A program made the translations under genes and the position numbers. From the NCBI GenBank assembly GCA_902567235.1, contig CACFLX010000004.1, forward strand, positions 27,473 to 91,472: DNA of 64,000 nucleotides, written 5' to 3'. The first letter of the stretch is position 1. Each line of letters starts with the position of its first letter. The DNA is from an uncultured Pelagibacteraceae bacterium. Lineage in GTDB: Bacteria; Pseudomonadota; Alphaproteobacteria; Pelagibacterales; Pelagibacteraceae. The notes beneath the pieces are model-generated. The model saw only the letters and a program-made list of their open reading frames with translations, made no database searches and was not told where the DNA came from. This document shows positions 1 through 12,839 of the stretch, one piece after another.

Positions 1-950
1 GTCATAATTTCATAAGTTTGTCTATTTTTTAACATTCCATCTTGATGAATTCCTGCTTCATGCGCAAAAGCATTCTTTCCAACAATTGCTTTATTATATT
101 GAACAGGAAAGCCTGTTGCGTTTGAAACAATTTTTGAAGCTTTGCTTAAAAGTGTTGTGTTAATTCCAGTTTCATATGGCATTAAATCAGGTCTTGTTTT
201 CATTGCCATTACAACTTCTTCAAGTGCAGCGTTACCAGCTCTCTCACCAATTCCATTTATAGTGCATTCAATTTGTCTTGCTCCTGCTTGAACACCTGCC
301 AATGAGTTCGCGACCGCTAGTCCTAAATCGTTATGACAATGAGTAGATAAAATTGCTTTATCTATATTAGGGACTTTGTTTAATAAATTTTGAATAATTT
401 TTGTAAATTCAGATGGCACTGTATAACCAACTGTATCTGGAATATTTATAGTTTTGGCACCACATTGAATTGCCAACTCAACAGTTTTACACATATAATC
501 CATGTCAGTTCTTGTTCCATCTTCACATGACCACTCAACATCATCAGTAAATTTTCTAGCATATGTAACATGCTCCTTAATTGACTCATAAACTTCTTCG
601 GGAGATTTATTTAGTTTATGCTTCATGTGTAATGGGCTAGTTGATATAAAAGTATGAATTCTAAATCTTGGAGCGTGTTTCAATGCTTCATAGCATCTGT
701 CTATATCTTTTTTAGAATGTCTTGACAAACCTGCTGGAATAGAATTTTTTAAAATTTTACTTACTTCTGTAACTGCTTCAAAATCTCCTGGCGATGCAAT
801 TGGAAATCCAGCTTCGATTATATCAACTCCAAGTTCATCAAACACCCTTGCAATTTGTATTTTCTCTTCCAAACTCATAGATGCCCCTGGTGATTGCTCA
901 CCATCTCGCATAGTAGTATCAAAAATGTATACTCTGTTTTTATCGGTCAT
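1..950 (-). CDS. leuA: 2-isopropylmalate synthase (3' end truncated by window edge)
   Basis: Reverse-strand reading from ATG at 950: [50 protein letters not shown]..., the classic LeuA N-terminus; runs off the window start and so is absent from the ORF track. Confidence 0.95.
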   Translation of the reverse strand, partial: MTDKNRVYIFDTTMRDGEQSPGASMSLEEKIQIARVFDELGVDIIEAGFPIASPGDFEAVTEVSKILKNSIPAGLSRHSKKDIDRCYEALKHAPRFRIHTFISTSPLHMKHKLNKSPEEVYESIKEHVTYARKFTDDVEWSCEDGTRTDMDYMCKTVELAIQCGAKTINIPDTVGYTVPSEFTKIIQNLLNKVPNIDKAILSTHCHNDLGLAVANSLAGVQAGARQIECTINGIGERAGNAALEEVVMAMKTRPDLMPYETGINTTLLSKASKIVSNATGFPVQYNKAIVGKNAFAHEAGIHQDGMLKNRQTYEIM

Positions 951-1027
951 TTTATTATTTAAAGCCCTGGCATAATACATTCTCTCGCTCAGATTGCAAA
1001 ATAAATTGATTATATTTTAATTAATAA

Positions 1028-2615
<1,588 letters not shown>

Positions 2616-2616
<1 letters not shown>

Positions 2617-4382
2617 TAAACTAGTGTCTTACCTTTCCCGGTAATTTTATTTTCTTTTTGATCTTTTGGACCTAAAAGCATTTGATTATGTGCTTTTCCA
2701 GAAGGTATCATTGGAAAACAGTTTTCCTGTTTATCAACTCTACAATCAAATATTACTGGTCTATCTGTGTTAATCATTTCTATTATTTTATCATCTAACT
2801 CTTCAGGTGTATGGGCTCTTATACCAACACAACCGTATGCTTCTGCAAGTTTTACAAAATCAGGTAATGCAGCGGTATAGCTTTCAGAATAATTTTTATC
2901 ATGTAATAATTCCTGCCATTGCCTAACCATTCCCATATATTCGTTATTTAAAATAAATATTTTTATAGGAAGACTATATTGAACTGCTGTAGACATTTCT
3001 TGCATAGTCATCAAAACTGATGCTTCTCCTGCAATATCAATTACTAATTTATTTGGATGAGCAACCTGCACTCCAACTGCAGCTGGCAATCCATACCCCA
3101 TTGTTCCAAGGCCACCTGAGGTCATCCAACGATTAGGTTTATCAAATTTATAATGTTGTGCTGCCCACATTTGATGCTGACCAACTTCAGTTGTTATATA
3201 AGTGTCTTTATTTTTAGTTAGTTCATAAAGTCTTTGAACTGCATATTGTGGTTTTATAGTCTCAGTACTATTAACAAAGTTAAAAGAGTTAATAGATCTC
3301 CATTTTTGAATTTGCTCCCACCACTTAGAAACTTTTTGTTTATTAGATTTTACAAAATTTGGTTTTACTTTTTTTATAGTTTTTATTGTAGAAGTAATAA
3401 CTTCAGCAACATCTCCTACAATTGGTAAATCTACTTTAACATTTTTGTTAATTGAGGATGGGTCAATATCTATATGAACTTTTTTTGATTTAGGAGAGAA
3501 TTCATCTATCTTTCCAGTTATCCGATCATCAAATCTGGCACCGATGTTTATCATCAGGTCACAATCATGCATTGCATTGTTAGCTTCATATGATCCATGC
3601 ATACCAAGCATGCCCAAAAATTGATTATCTTCACCAGGATAAGAACCTAAACCTTGTAGCGTAGATGTTATGGGAAAACCAGTCATGTTTACCAGTTCTC
3701 TTAGAAGTTCGCTAGCTTTTGGTCCTGAGTTTATAACGCCTCCACCAGTATAAAAAATTGGCTTTGATGCTTTGCTCATCAATTTAATCAGTTCATCAAT
3801 ATCTTTTTGGGAAAATTGATTGTTAACTTTACCGTTTAATTTTTTTTGTTTTTTGAATTTAGTGTAATTTGTTTTTTGAAACTGAACATCTTTAGGTATA
3901 TCGACTAATACAGGTCCTGGTCTACCGGTTGTAGCAACTTCAAAAGCTTTATGAATTGTTTTTTCTAAATCTTTTACATCTTTAACTAGCCAATTATGCT
4001 TTGTGCATGGTCTTGTTATTCCAGTTGTGTCACATTCTTGAAAAGCATCAGTACCTATCAAGTGTGTAGGAACTTGTCCAGAAATGCAAACCAATGGAAC
4101 TGAATCCATATAAGCGTCTGTTAAAGCAGTTACAGCGTTAGTGGCTCCTGGTCCCGATGTAACTAAAAGTACACCAGGCTTTCCACTTGATCTTGCGTAT
4201 CCTTCGGCTGCATGGCCTGCGCCTTGTTCGTGACGAACTAATATATGTTTTACTGAATTAAAATTTTTTAATTCATCATAGATAGGAAGAACTGCACCAC
4301 CAGGATAACCAAAAATAAATTCTACTTCTTGGTCCTCCAAGCATTTAAATACTATTTCAGCTCCTGAATACAATTTTGACAT
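2616..4382 (-). CDS. ilvB: acetolactate synthase large subunit
   Basis: TPP-enzyme motifs (FGYPGGAVLPIYDEL, EQGAGHAAEGYARSSGKPG). Confidence 0.97.
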
Positions 4383-4431
4383 TCAACCAATCTAGCTGAA
4401 GTTGTGCTAATAGGTCAAGTTTAAGAGGCAA

Positions 4432-5343
4432 TTATTTTAACTTTTTTAAAGCAAGTCCTAAATTTTTTGGATTAATTTTTTGCCAAGACTGCATTTGTCC
4501 TCTTGCCCACGTTGCCTGTCTTTTAGCATATTGCCTTGTTTTAATAGCAATTAACTCCTTAGTCTGCTCAAGAGTATGCTGCTTGTTCAAAAAATTTGTG
4601 ATTTCTTTAATTCCAATTACTTTATTTGAGCTGTTTTCCTTTTTGACTTTAAGTTTATTAAACCTTCTAACTTCCTCAACTGCCCCACCTATAAACATAT
4701 CATCTACCCTCGAGTTTATTCTATTTATCAAGCTTTCTCTTGGATAATCTATATAAAATTTAATAAACTCATCCGAAGAAATATACTTTTTTGTTTTTTT
4801 GAACCAATTTATAATAGATATTTTTGTATAGTTTTTAATTTCATAAGCTCTTATAGATCTTTGAACATCATTTTTTTCAATTGTGTTTTTTATTAAAGGA
4901 TCAAGTTTTAATAGTCTATTATAGAATTTTTTTTGACCTAATTTTCTTTGCATCAATCTAACTTTATTTCTTACTTTTATTGGAATATTAGGTATTTTTA
5001 CTAAACCATCAGTAAGAGCTTTAAAATATAAACCTGTTCCTCCCACTATAATTGGCACCATCTTTCTTTTCCGAATATCTTTAATCTTTTTTAATAAAAA
5101 CTTTAACCATTCTCCAGTTGAATAATTTTTTCTTACATCGCAGAAACCATATAGGTGGTGTTTTATTTTTTTTAAATCTTTTTTTTTAGGTCTTGCAGTT
5201 AAAATTTGAAGTTGCTTATAAACTTGCATGCTGTCAGCATTAATAATTTCTCCTTTAATTTTTTTTGATAATTTTAATGCGAAATTTGATTTTCCACATG
5301 CTGTTGGTCCTGCAATTAAAATGATTTTGGACTTAAGGTCCAT
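4432..5343 (-). CDS. miaA: tRNA dimethylallyltransferase
   Basis: IAGPTACGKSNFAL P-loop, NADSMQVYKQL, IIVGGTGLYFKAL. Confidence 0.95.
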   Translation of the reverse strand: MDLKSKIILIAGPTACGKSNFALKLSKKIKGEIINADSMQVYKQLQILTARPKKKDLKKIKHHLYGFCDVRKNYSTGEWLKFLLKKIKDIRKRKMVPIIVGGTGLYFKALTDGLVKIPNIPIKVRNKVRLMQRKLGQKKFYNRLLKLDPLIKNTIEKNDVQRSIRAYEIKNYTKISIINWFKKTKKYISSDEFIKFYIDYPRESLINRINSRVDDMFIGGAVEEVRRFNKLKVKKENSSNKVIGIKEITNFLNKQHTLEQTKELIAIKTRQYAKRQATWARGQMQSWQKINPKNLGLALKKLK

Positions 5344-5346
5344 TAG

Positions 5347-6753
5347 TTAATCTAATTTAACACCAATATATCTTTTTTGGCTTTGATTATTATAAATTGC
5401 TATCATTATTGTTTTATCAGTGCTTCTTATAGCTGAATTAACTATATTTTTGAGATCACCTACTGTTTTTATTTTCTTTTTCTGCGCTTCAATAATTATA
5501 TTATTTACATTTAAATAATTTATTGGGCTATCGTTTTCTATTTTAACGATAACTGCTCCTGTTGTGTCTTTTGGTAAATTTCTAGCTTCAATATCTTGTT
5601 TTGTTAAAGCTCTTACAGTTATTTTTAAACCTTCAATGATAGTTGTTTTTGGTGCTTCAGCTTTTTCAATATTAAAATCTTCTGAAGTTTCTAATCTTCC
5701 AAGTGTAATTTTTTTTGTTACTTCTCTACTATTTCTCCAAACTTTTACATCTACAGTTTTTCCAACTTCTGTTTGTGCAACAATTAATGGCAATTCTTTC
5801 ATTTCATTTATTAATTTTCCATCAAACTCTAAAATTATATCACCAGCTTTTATGCCACCCTTGTCTGATGGGCTTCCTTCTGCTACGCTTTGAACTAAAG
5901 CTCCTCTAGGTTTGTTCAATTTTTCTTCATCTGCAATTTCCTTGCTTACATATTGTATCCTTACTCCTAGCCAGCCTCTTTTTGTTTCACCATATTTAAT
6001 TAATTGATCTACAACTATTTTTGCATTATTTGAAGGGATCGAAAAACCAATTCCAATATTTCCTTCTCTTCCTAATATCGCGGTGTTAATTCCAATTACT
6101 TCACCATCCATATTAAACAAGGGTCCGCCTGAATTACCTTGATTGATTGATGCGTCTGTTTGAATAAAATCTTCATATCTAGTCATTCCAATATTTCTGT
6201 TTCTCGCTGAAATTATTCCAGCTGTAACAGTTCCGCTAAGACCCAATGGATTTCCTATAGCAATAACCCAATCTCCTATTCTTGCTTTATCTGAATCACC
6301 AAATTTAACTGGCTTAAATTTTTCATTAGATTTTATCTTCAAAACTGCAAGATCTGAGAGAGGATCAGCACCTATTACTTCAGCTTCATAGTCTTCACCA
6401 CCTTCAATTCTAACTAAAATATCCTCAGCTCCTTTAATTACGTGGTTGTTTGTAATTATAATACCAGATGAATCAATTATAAATCCTGATCCAAGTGCAT
6501 AGGCCTTCTTTTTCTGGGGAGTTCCAAAATCTTTAAACATATCTTCAAATGGTGAACCAGGTGGAAATTCAAATCCAGGAAATGGATTAGTTTTTGTAAC
6601 TACAGTTTGGCTAGTTGAAATATTTACGACTGACGGCATTAACTTTTCAGCTAAATCTGCAAAAGAGCTGGGTGCGTCATTAGAATAAACTATAGTAGAA
6701 AAATTTAAAATAATTATAGCTACTAAAAATTTTTTAAAATATTTAAATGCCAT
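5347..6753 (-). CDS. degP: Do/DegP-family periplasmic serine protease with PDZ domains
   Basis: GSGFIIDSSGIIITNNHVI, DLAVLKI, TDASINQGNSGGPLFN catalytic motifs; signal peptide. Confidence 0.93.
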   Translation of the reverse strand: MAFKYFKKFLVAIIILNFSTIVYSNDAPSSFADLAEKLMPSVVNISTSQTVVTKTNPFPGFEFPPGSPFEDMFKDFGTPQKKKAYALGSGFIIDSSGIIITNNHVIKGAEDILVRIEGGEDYEAEVIGADPLSDLAVLKIKSNEKFKPVKFGDSDKARIGDWVIAIGNPLGLSGTVTAGIISARNRNIGMTRYEDFIQTDASINQGNSGGPLFNMDGEVIGINTAILGREGNIGIGFSIPSNNAKIVVDQLIKYGETKRGWLGVRIQYVSKEIADEEKLNKPRGALVQSVAEGSPSDKGGIKAGDIILEFDGKLINEMKELPLIVAQTEVGKTVDVKVWRNSREVTKKITLGRLETSEDFNIEKAEAPKTTIIEGLKITVRALTKQDIEARNLPKDTTGAVIVKIENDSPINYLNVNNIIIEAQKKKIKTVGDLKNIVNSAIRSTDKTIMIAIYNNQSQKRYIGVKLD

Positions 6754-6937
6754 TTTTTTTCATATACCAAATTATAATAAAACCTATTAATGCAAAAATT
6801 AGCCCACCTATTCTTAATTGACTCTCTTTTGCATCTTTTGCTTTAAGTAAAATACTTTTCATTTTTGATGGAAATAAGGCGTACAAAATTCCCTCTATAA
6901 AAAAGAATAGACCAAGTGCTATGATCAGTTCTCTCAT
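6743..6937 (-). CDS. DUF2065-like small membrane protein
   Basis: 64-aa two-TM protein between degP and hflC, typical DUF2065 context. Confidence 0.7.
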   Translation of the reverse strand: MRELIIALGLFFFIEGILYALFPSKMKSILLKAKDAKESQLRIGGLIFALIGFIIIWYMKKNGI

Positions 6938-6946
6938 ATTAAAATA

Positions 6947-7810
6947 CTAATCTAATTTTGCTTTTATATTTCCAAAGAATTTAAAGAATTCACTATCCGG
7001 AGATAATATCAAAGATGTTTCTCCTCCTATTAAAGCTTTTTCATAGGCTTGCATTGCTCTATAAAATGCAAAAAATTCAGGATCTTGCCCAAATGCTTCC
7101 GCAAATATTTTATTTCTCTGACCATCACCTTCACCTTTCATGATCTGAGATTGTTTTTCAGCTTCTGCTAATATTACTGTTACTTCTTTATCAGCTGTCG
7201 AAGTAATAGTTATTGCCATTTCTGCACCTTTTGCTCTAAATTCTTTAGCTTCTCTCTCTCTTTCAGTTTGCATTCTTCTATATATTGCTTCGCTGTTTGC
7301 TGGTGGGAGATCTGCTCTTTTAATTCTTACGTCAACAATTTTAATTCCAAACTTTTCCGCCTCATTATTTACTCCATCTTGTATTAATGCCATTTGATTT
7401 GTTCTGTCTGCAGATAATAAAGTTTGTAATCTCTGTGTTCCTAAAACACTTCTAATTCTTGAGTTTATAATTGTTGATAAACGTGATCTAGCTACTCTTT
7501 CATTTCCTACAGAAATATAAAATTTTAAAGGATCAATTATTTGAAATCTTGCGAATGCATCAACTATTAATCTTTTTTGATCCGACGCAATTACTTCTTC
7601 TGGTGGTGCGTCTAAATTTAATATTCTTTTATCTAGAAAAACGACATTTTGAATAAAAGGAATTTTAAAATTAATACCAGGTTTTGAAATAATTCTTTTT
7701 GGGTCTCCAAATTGGAGAACTATTGCTTGATTAATTTCTTTAACAATAAAAATTGAAAAGAAAGCTGTTGCCCCTAATACTAGAATTATTGGTAATAAAA
7801 TTTTTTTCAT
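6947..7810 (-). CDS. hflC: HflC, FtsH modulator (SPFH/prohibitin domain)
   Basis: VVLDKRIL-like SPFH protein with EREREAKEFRAKGAE segment; pair with hflK. Confidence 0.94.
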   Translation of the reverse strand: MKKILLPIILVLGATAFFSIFIVKEINQAIVLQFGDPKRIISKPGINFKIPFIQNVVFLDKRILNLDAPPEEVIASDQKRLIVDAFARFQIIDPLKFYISVGNERVARSRLSTIINSRIRSVLGTQRLQTLLSADRTNQMALIQDGVNNEAEKFGIKIVDVRIKRADLPPANSEAIYRRMQTEREREAKEFRAKGAEMAITITSTADKEVTVILAEAEKQSQIMKGEGDGQRNKIFAEAFGQDPEFFAFYRAMQAYEKALIGGETSLILSPDSEFFKFFGNIKAKLD

Positions 7811-8896
7811 TTAATTTACCTTTTTCAATTCTGGAAGAGGTAAGTATGGAACAACTCCCGATCCTGCGTTCTTATCAATTATAACTTTATCAATATCGGC
7901 TAAAACCTTTTCCATAGTTTCAAGATACATTCTCTCTTGGGTTACTTCTTTAGCCTTAGCATACTCACTGTATATTGATAAAAATCTGCTAGCTTCACCT
8001 TCTGCTTTTGCAACTACTTCTTTTTTATATGCCTCTGCTGCTTGTAAAATTTTTGCAGCTTCCCCACGTGCTCTCGGAATTACATCATTGGCATATGCTT
8101 CTGCTTCATTTTTAGACCTTTCCATATCTGCTCTTGCAGCTTGCACATCTCTAAATGCATCAATAACTTGATCTGGTGGATCAGCTTTTTGTGTTTGAAC
8201 TTGAGTAATCTGTATTCCAGAATTGTATTCATCTAAAATGTTTTGAATAATTTCCTGAGTATCTATTTCTATTTTTGATCTTCCTTCAGTTAAAATTGGC
8301 TGAATGTTTGATCGAGCAATAACCTCTCTCATGGCTGTTTCTGCAGCAGCTTTAACCGTTCCCTCTGGGTCCTGGATTTTAAATAAAAAATTTCCAGCAT
8401 CCTTAATTACCCAAAATACAGAAAAGTCTATGTTCACAATATTTTCATCTCCAGTTAGCATTAAGCTTTCTTCTGGAACATCAGCCACTCCACTTGAGCC
8501 AAACCCGCTGTCTCTTTCTGATCTAAAACCAATATCCATTCTATTAACTTTGGTAACTTTGGGAGTTAGAACACTTTCAACTGGGAAAGGTATATGATAG
8601 TTTAAACCTGGTTGTGTTGTTTTAACAAATTTACCAAATCTTAAAACTACTCCCTGTTCATCAGGTAAAACTCTGTATAATCCACTCAAAGCCCAAATAA
8701 TTAATAGAATTACTAAACCAAAAATTATTGGTTTTCCTCCAGATGAGCTTCCACCTGGTATAAATCTTTTTATTTTGTCTTGAATATTTTTTATAATTTC
8801 ATCAATGTCTGGTGGTGTTGGTCCTCTCCTAAAACCGTCACCATTTCCACCTCCTGGTGGAGATCCCCACGGGCTTTGATTTTTGAAATCGCTCAT
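7811..8896 (-). CDS. hflK: HflK, FtsH modulator (SPFH/prohibitin domain)
   Basis: Gly/Pro-rich N-terminus (NQSPWGSPPGGGNGDG), single TM, SPFH domain. Confidence 0.95.
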   Translation of the reverse strand: MSDFKNQSPWGSPPGGGNGDGFRRGPTPPDIDEIIKNIQDKIKRFIPGGSSSGGKPIIFGLVILLIIWALSGLYRVLPDEQGVVLRFGKFVKTTQPGLNYHIPFPVESVLTPKVTKVNRMDIGFRSERDSGFGSSGVADVPEESLMLTGDENIVNIDFSVFWVIKDAGNFLFKIQDPEGTVKAAAETAMREVIARSNIQPILTEGRSKIEIDTQEIIQNILDEYNSGIQITQVQTQKADPPDQVIDAFRDVQAARADMERSKNEAEAYANDVIPRARGEAAKILQAAEAYKKEVVAKAEGEASRFLSIYSEYAKAKEVTQERMYLETMEKVLADIDKVIIDKNAGSGVVPYLPLPELKKVN

Positions 8897-8947
8897 ATGA
8901 CAATGTATATAGTGTCTTTATCAAGAAAAACAAGGTAAGTTGAATTA

Positions 8948-9739
8948 ATGGATACAAAACCGCGACAAAAATCCTTTGTAAAAAACCCTATTAATGGAAC
9001 AAAATTTACAATAGCAATTTCAAGTGCAAAAGGTGGTGTCGGAAAATCTACATTTGCTACAAATATTGCAGTTGCACTAAAAAAAACAGGGTGCAAAGTT
9101 GGGTTATTAGATGCTGATATTTATGGACCCTCATTACCAAAATTATTTTCAATAAATGAAAAACCTAAAAGTGATGGAAAAACTTTAAATCCAATTTTAA
9201 AATATGATATTCAATGTATGTCTATTGGTTTTTTAACTGAAGAACAAACTCCAATGATATGGAGAGGACCTATGGTCACGAGTGCAATAAAGACCTTTAC
9301 ACAAAAAGTTGCTTGGAAAAATTTAGATTTTATAATTGTAGATATGCCTCCGGGAACAGGTGATACACAACTTACTTTTTCACAAGAAATAAAAATGGAT
9401 GGAGTAATTATTATTTCTACACCACAAGAAATTGCATTACAGGATGTAAAACGTGGAATTAGAATGTTCGACAAGCTTGGTGTAAAGATTATTGGTTTAA
9501 TTGATAATATGAGTCATTTCATTGGAGATGATGGAAAAAAATATCCAATTTTTGGAGAAGGTGGAGTTAAAAGAACTTCGGAGGAATTTAATAAAAAATT
9601 TTTAGGAGAAATTCCAATTAATCCCGAAGTTGGAAAACTTGGAGACCTTGGAACTCCAATTGTTGAAAGTAAACCGGATCATGAAATTTCAAAAATATAT
9701 CTTAGTTTAGCAGAAAAGATTAAATCAACTTATCTTTAA
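8948..9739 (+). CDS. mrp: Mrp/ApbC/NBP35-type P-loop ATPase (Fe-S carrier)
   Basis: [43 protein letters not shown]. Confidence 0.94.
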   Translation: MDTKPRQKSFVKNPINGTKFTIAISSAKGGVGKSTFATNIAVALKKTGCKVGLLDADIYGPSLPKLFSINEKPKSDGKTLNPILKYDIQCMSIGFLTEEQTPMIWRGPMVTSAIKTFTQKVAWKNLDFIIVDMPPGTGDTQLTFSQEIKMDGVIIISTPQEIALQDVKRGIRMFDKLGVKIIGLIDNMSHFIGDDGKKYPIFGEGGVKRTSEEFNKKFLGEIPINPEVGKLGDLGTPIVESKPDHEISKIYLSLAEKIKSTYL

Positions 9740-10667
9740 GATTAAAAGCAGCCATTAATTCATTCCATTCTCTTTTTGATAAACCTGATTGATCTACATC
9801 AACATCTTCACCTTTGATTAATTTTTGCAATATGATTTTTCCTTTTGCCGATACTTCTGTGCCACCTACCCTATAATCCATAAATGCTTCGTATGTTATA
9901 GGAACCCATTTTTTTAATGTGTCTAGCATTGCATCTGCGTACATCCTAATTTCATATTGAGCATGATGGTCTGCTCTTAATCTTAAAAAATTCATTAAAT
10001 TAAGTAAATCAGTTTTCCAGTACCATTGGGTGTAAGTATTTAAAGTTAAATTCATTCTAGCAAGCTCTCTTGCAAGACCTACTTCTTTTTCATTAATTAC
10101 AGAACCGTCATAACGTTCGTTAAGCATCATTTCATAATTATTATAAGTTTGTTCTGCATCATTTTTTAAAAGGTTTAAAACTTTTTTAGCTTGTTCTCCT
10201 TGGAGCACATCTCCTCTTCCCTGTCTATTGCTTTGAGATTGAGCCGCTAAATTTTCTGTTTTAGGTAAATAAAATTCTTTATCTAAAATAGAATATCTTG
10301 CAGAGTATTCATTGACATTTGCTGTTCTATGTCTAATCCATTGCCTAGCTATAAAGATTGGCAACTTTACGTGATATTTTATTTCACACATTTCAAATGG
10401 GGTACTATGCCAATGTCTCATTAAATACTTAATTAGACCTGAGTCAGTTGAAACCTTTTTAGTACCTTTTCCATAAGAAACTCTTGCAGCTTGCACTATA
10501 GAAGTATCGTTGCCCATATAATCAACAACTCTTATAAAACCATGATCTAGAATGGGTATTGCTTCATAAAGAATTTTTTCAAGTTCAGGTGCGGTAACTC
10601 TTTTTGTGCTAGTTTCTTGGTTTTGTTGATCTTTAATCTCTTGTTCTTGTTCTTTAGTTAATTTCAT
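9720..10667 (-). CDS. thyX: FAD-dependent thymidylate synthase
   Basis: [15 protein letters not shown] (ThyX RHRxxSxNExSxRY-type motif). Confidence 0.96.
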   Translation of the reverse strand: MKLTKEQEQEIKDQQNQETSTKRVTAPELEKILYEAIPILDHGFIRVVDYMGNDTSIVQAARVSYGKGTKKVSTDSGLIKYLMRHWHSTPFEMCEIKYHVKLPIFIARQWIRHRTANVNEYSARYSILDKEFYLPKTENLAAQSQSNRQGRGDVLQGEQAKKVLNLLKNDAEQTYNNYEMMLNERYDGSVINEKEVGLARELARMNLTLNTYTQWYWKTDLLNLMNFLRLRADHHAQYEIRMYADAMLDTLKKWVPITYEAFMDYRVGGTEVSAKGKIILQKLIKGEDVDVDQSGLSKREWNELMAAFNLKDKLI

Positions 10668-10728
10668 GAATAAAATATTGAATCTATTTATTTTACTTTT
10701 ATATTAATAATGTTGGTTTTCCAACTAC

Positions 10729-10970
10729 GACGATAAACGAATTTCGTAATAAGCATTGCGGACGTGGGGGCAGTACCCACCACCTCCACCAATTTCAACT
10801 TATGGGGGTGAATCAGAATCGACGAGTGTCTAAAAGTTATTCTTTCGTTCGGTATTGTTCCGCCGTAAAGGGCTAAATTATAAATGCTAACGAAAGTTAC
10901 GCACTTGCAGCTTAATTAATTTATTAATTAAGTTACGGGGTTCGGGGCACCTGGCAACAGAACGCCCCTT
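10729..10970 (+). ncRNA. ssrA: tmRNA, circularly permuted two-piece form (acceptor piece ending ~10791, coding piece from ~10804)
   Basis: Acceptor 3' end CACCTCC-A-CCA (to 10791) pairs with GGGGGTG (10804-10810), including a G3-U70 pair; GGGGGTGAATCAGAATCGACGAG matches the tmRNA 5' consensus; tag ORF GCT AAC GAA AGT TAC GCA CTT GCA GCT TAA (10886-10915) = ANESYALAA*; alphaproteobacterial coding-piece 3' end GGGGCACCTGGCAACAGAACGCCCC. Outer boundaries approximate. Confidence 0.95.
10940..10969 (+). repeat. 30-bp direct repeat, copy 1 (tmRNA 3' end; putative att site)
   Basis: gttcggggcacctggcaacagaacgcccct, identical to 12941-12970. Confidence 0.95.
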
Positions 10971-11041
10971 AGCATCTTATATTTATCAACAGTTATTTAG
11001 TTAAATTTAATTTTATCCGCTCTGTGTCCGCACTAGTAAAT

Positions 11042-11869
11042 TTAATCTAAATCAATTTGTATAGGTGAATGGTCACTTAATTTTTTTTCTCTATATGAGT
11101 GCAGGTATCTAATTTGATTTACAGATAAATCATCTGATGTAAAAAAATGATCAAACCGCCTTTTAGCTGCTATTTTACCTTTTCTAATAATTGCAAATGA
11201 ATATTCATAGGTTTTGTAAGAATGCTTCTTTCTATAACTATCTTGCATACCTACTGGCTTTAAGTTTTCAAATAAATTTCTTTCAGCTTGATCCCATCTT
11301 TTTCCACTTCCACCCCTGAAGCTTTTCTTAAGTCTGGGTTTGCCCTTTAGTTTCATTTTTTGTGCAAAAGTAATAACGTTATGTCTATGGTTTTCTGATT
11401 GTGGTATATTAAAATCTCCACATAAAATCCTTGGATCTGAACTTGTTGTATTTAAACCTTCAAATATACCCTCTAAAGTTTCAATTTTAATCCAACCATT
11501 AGAAGAACCTGGAGGTATGTATGCATTATAGAATCTAATCTTTTTCTTACCTGTATAAATATTATGATTAAGTATTCTTTCTCTCCACGGAATATTAAAC
11601 TCATTTAAATCTCTCATTTCTAATTTATAATTTGATGCAGTTAAAACTGCTAATTTTCTAGGACCAACTGACAATTTATTATCTTTAAGTAAATCTAGAC
11701 TAAAATGTATATGCTTAAACTTTGGTCTCAAAATTTCATTTATTATTTTGTAACTTTTGCTAGTTACTTCTTGTAAAGCTAATACGTCGGGTTTTTCTTC
11801 ATCAACAATTTTTAATTGTTGTTCTATTATTTTAAAATTTTTACCTAAGTTCCATGATATTACACGCAT
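11042..11869 (-). CDS. endonuclease/exonuclease/phosphatase (EEP) family protein
   Basis: MRVISWNLG, DVLALQEV, ILCGDFNIP, RFDHFFTSDD, LSDHSPIQIDLD: full EEP catalytic motif set. Confidence 0.88.
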   Translation of the reverse strand: MRVISWNLGKNFKIIEQQLKIVDEEKPDVLALQEVTSKSYKIINEILRPKFKHIHFSLDLLKDNKLSVGPRKLAVLTASNYKLEMRDLNEFNIPWRERILNHNIYTGKKKIRFYNAYIPPGSSNGWIKIETLEGIFEGLNTTSSDPRILCGDFNIPQSENHRHNVITFAQKMKLKGKPRLKKSFRGGSGKRWDQAERNLFENLKPVGMQDSYRKKHSYKTYEYSFAIIRKGKIAAKRRFDHFFTSDDLSVNQIRYLHSYREKKLSDHSPIQIDLD

Positions 11870-11913
11870 GAACCACGATCCCTAAAATTTTTTTCATTAT
11901 TCAATTAACTTTT

Positions 11914-12609
11914 TTAATTTGTTGTACAAGTCATATAAGGTTGGCCAATACCACCACTTTGCCATCTACAAGTACTTCTTTGGTTTGTATTGGTTTGAGT
12001 TTGTGTTGTTGATCCACTTAATAAACCTAAACCCAATTGAATTAACATTTCACTAGCTTTATCTTGTCTTTTTCTTTGAAACTGTTCAGCTGCCTGAACG
12101 TTGCCACCTCTTTTGATATCAAGCTCAACTAATTTTAAAACACAATCACCAAACTTTTCTGTTCCAGGTGTAAAACCTATTTCTTTACAAGTTGAGGAAT
12201 GTGCTCCAATTGGCGTTGTGAAGGAAGCAGTATTACTTCTAGATACTCCCTCACCAATATAAAATTGCATACCATCATATTTAATTGGGATTCCACCAAC
12301 TTCATATTGTTGGCTACACTCTCTAGGAGTATAGTAAACTTTCAATCCATCTGTATTTTTTGGATTGTAGCAAAGTTTATAATTAGACGATACTTTTTCA
12401 CTCATCTGTTCATAACTTATCTCTATTGGTTTTGAACGCGGACAACTTCCTCCAAATTGGTTTTTTAAGAATGCATCACTATATCTAGGATCTTGATACT
12501 TTGTCATATCACTTGTGCAAAAAATTAGATCTAATTTTTCACCTGCATTACTATTGACACTATACGCTAATCCCAAAACAAGAACCATGATCCATAAAAG
12601 TTTTTTCAT
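11914..12609 (-). CDS. hypothetical secreted, Cys-containing protein
   Basis: Signal peptide MKKLLWIMVLVLGLAYSVNSNAG; TCKEIGFTPGTEKFGDCVLKLVEL segment; Gln/Thr-rich linker; C-terminal CRWQSGGIGQPYMTCTTN. Confidence 0.75.
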   Translation of the reverse strand: MKKLLWIMVLVLGLAYSVNSNAGEKLDLIFCTSDMTKYQDPRYSDAFLKNQFGGSCPRSKPIEISYEQMSEKVSSNYKLCYNPKNTDGLKVYYTPRECSQQYEVGGIPIKYDGMQFYIGEGVSRSNTASFTTPIGAHSSTCKEIGFTPGTEKFGDCVLKLVELDIKRGGNVQAAEQFQRKRQDKASEMLIQLGLGLLSGSTTQTQTNTNQRSTCRWQSGGIGQPYMTCTTN

Positions 12610-12614
12610 TATAT

Positions 12615-12839
12615 CTACTTGCTCTTTTTTTTATCACCATCTCTTACAAAAAAATAAATCGTTGCTAATAGACCGTTAACTATTAACCAAACCACTAAGA
12701 TTATAAAAAAACCAATACCAGCTCCTATACCTACTCCTGGCTTGTCAAATTCGCCCCACACAACATATATTTTAGATGCAATAAACAGTACTGCAAATGC
12801 GTTCCAAATATAAAATATATATTTAGTTATTTTTTTCAT
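12615..12839 (-). CDS. hypothetical small two-TM membrane protein
   Basis: 74 aa with two hydrophobic segments and a KKKSK tail; directly upstream of the secreted protein in the same direction. Confidence 0.65.
   Translation of the reverse strand: MKKITKYIFYIWNAFAVLFIASKIYVVWGEFDKPGVGIGAGIGFFIILVVWLIVNGLLATIYFFVRDGDKKKSK

Noticed and set aside
951-1027. Possible leader/attenuator or riboswitch between ilvC and leuA
   Set aside because: 77 bp, AT-rich, no convincing structured aptamer, leader peptide or terminator hairpin
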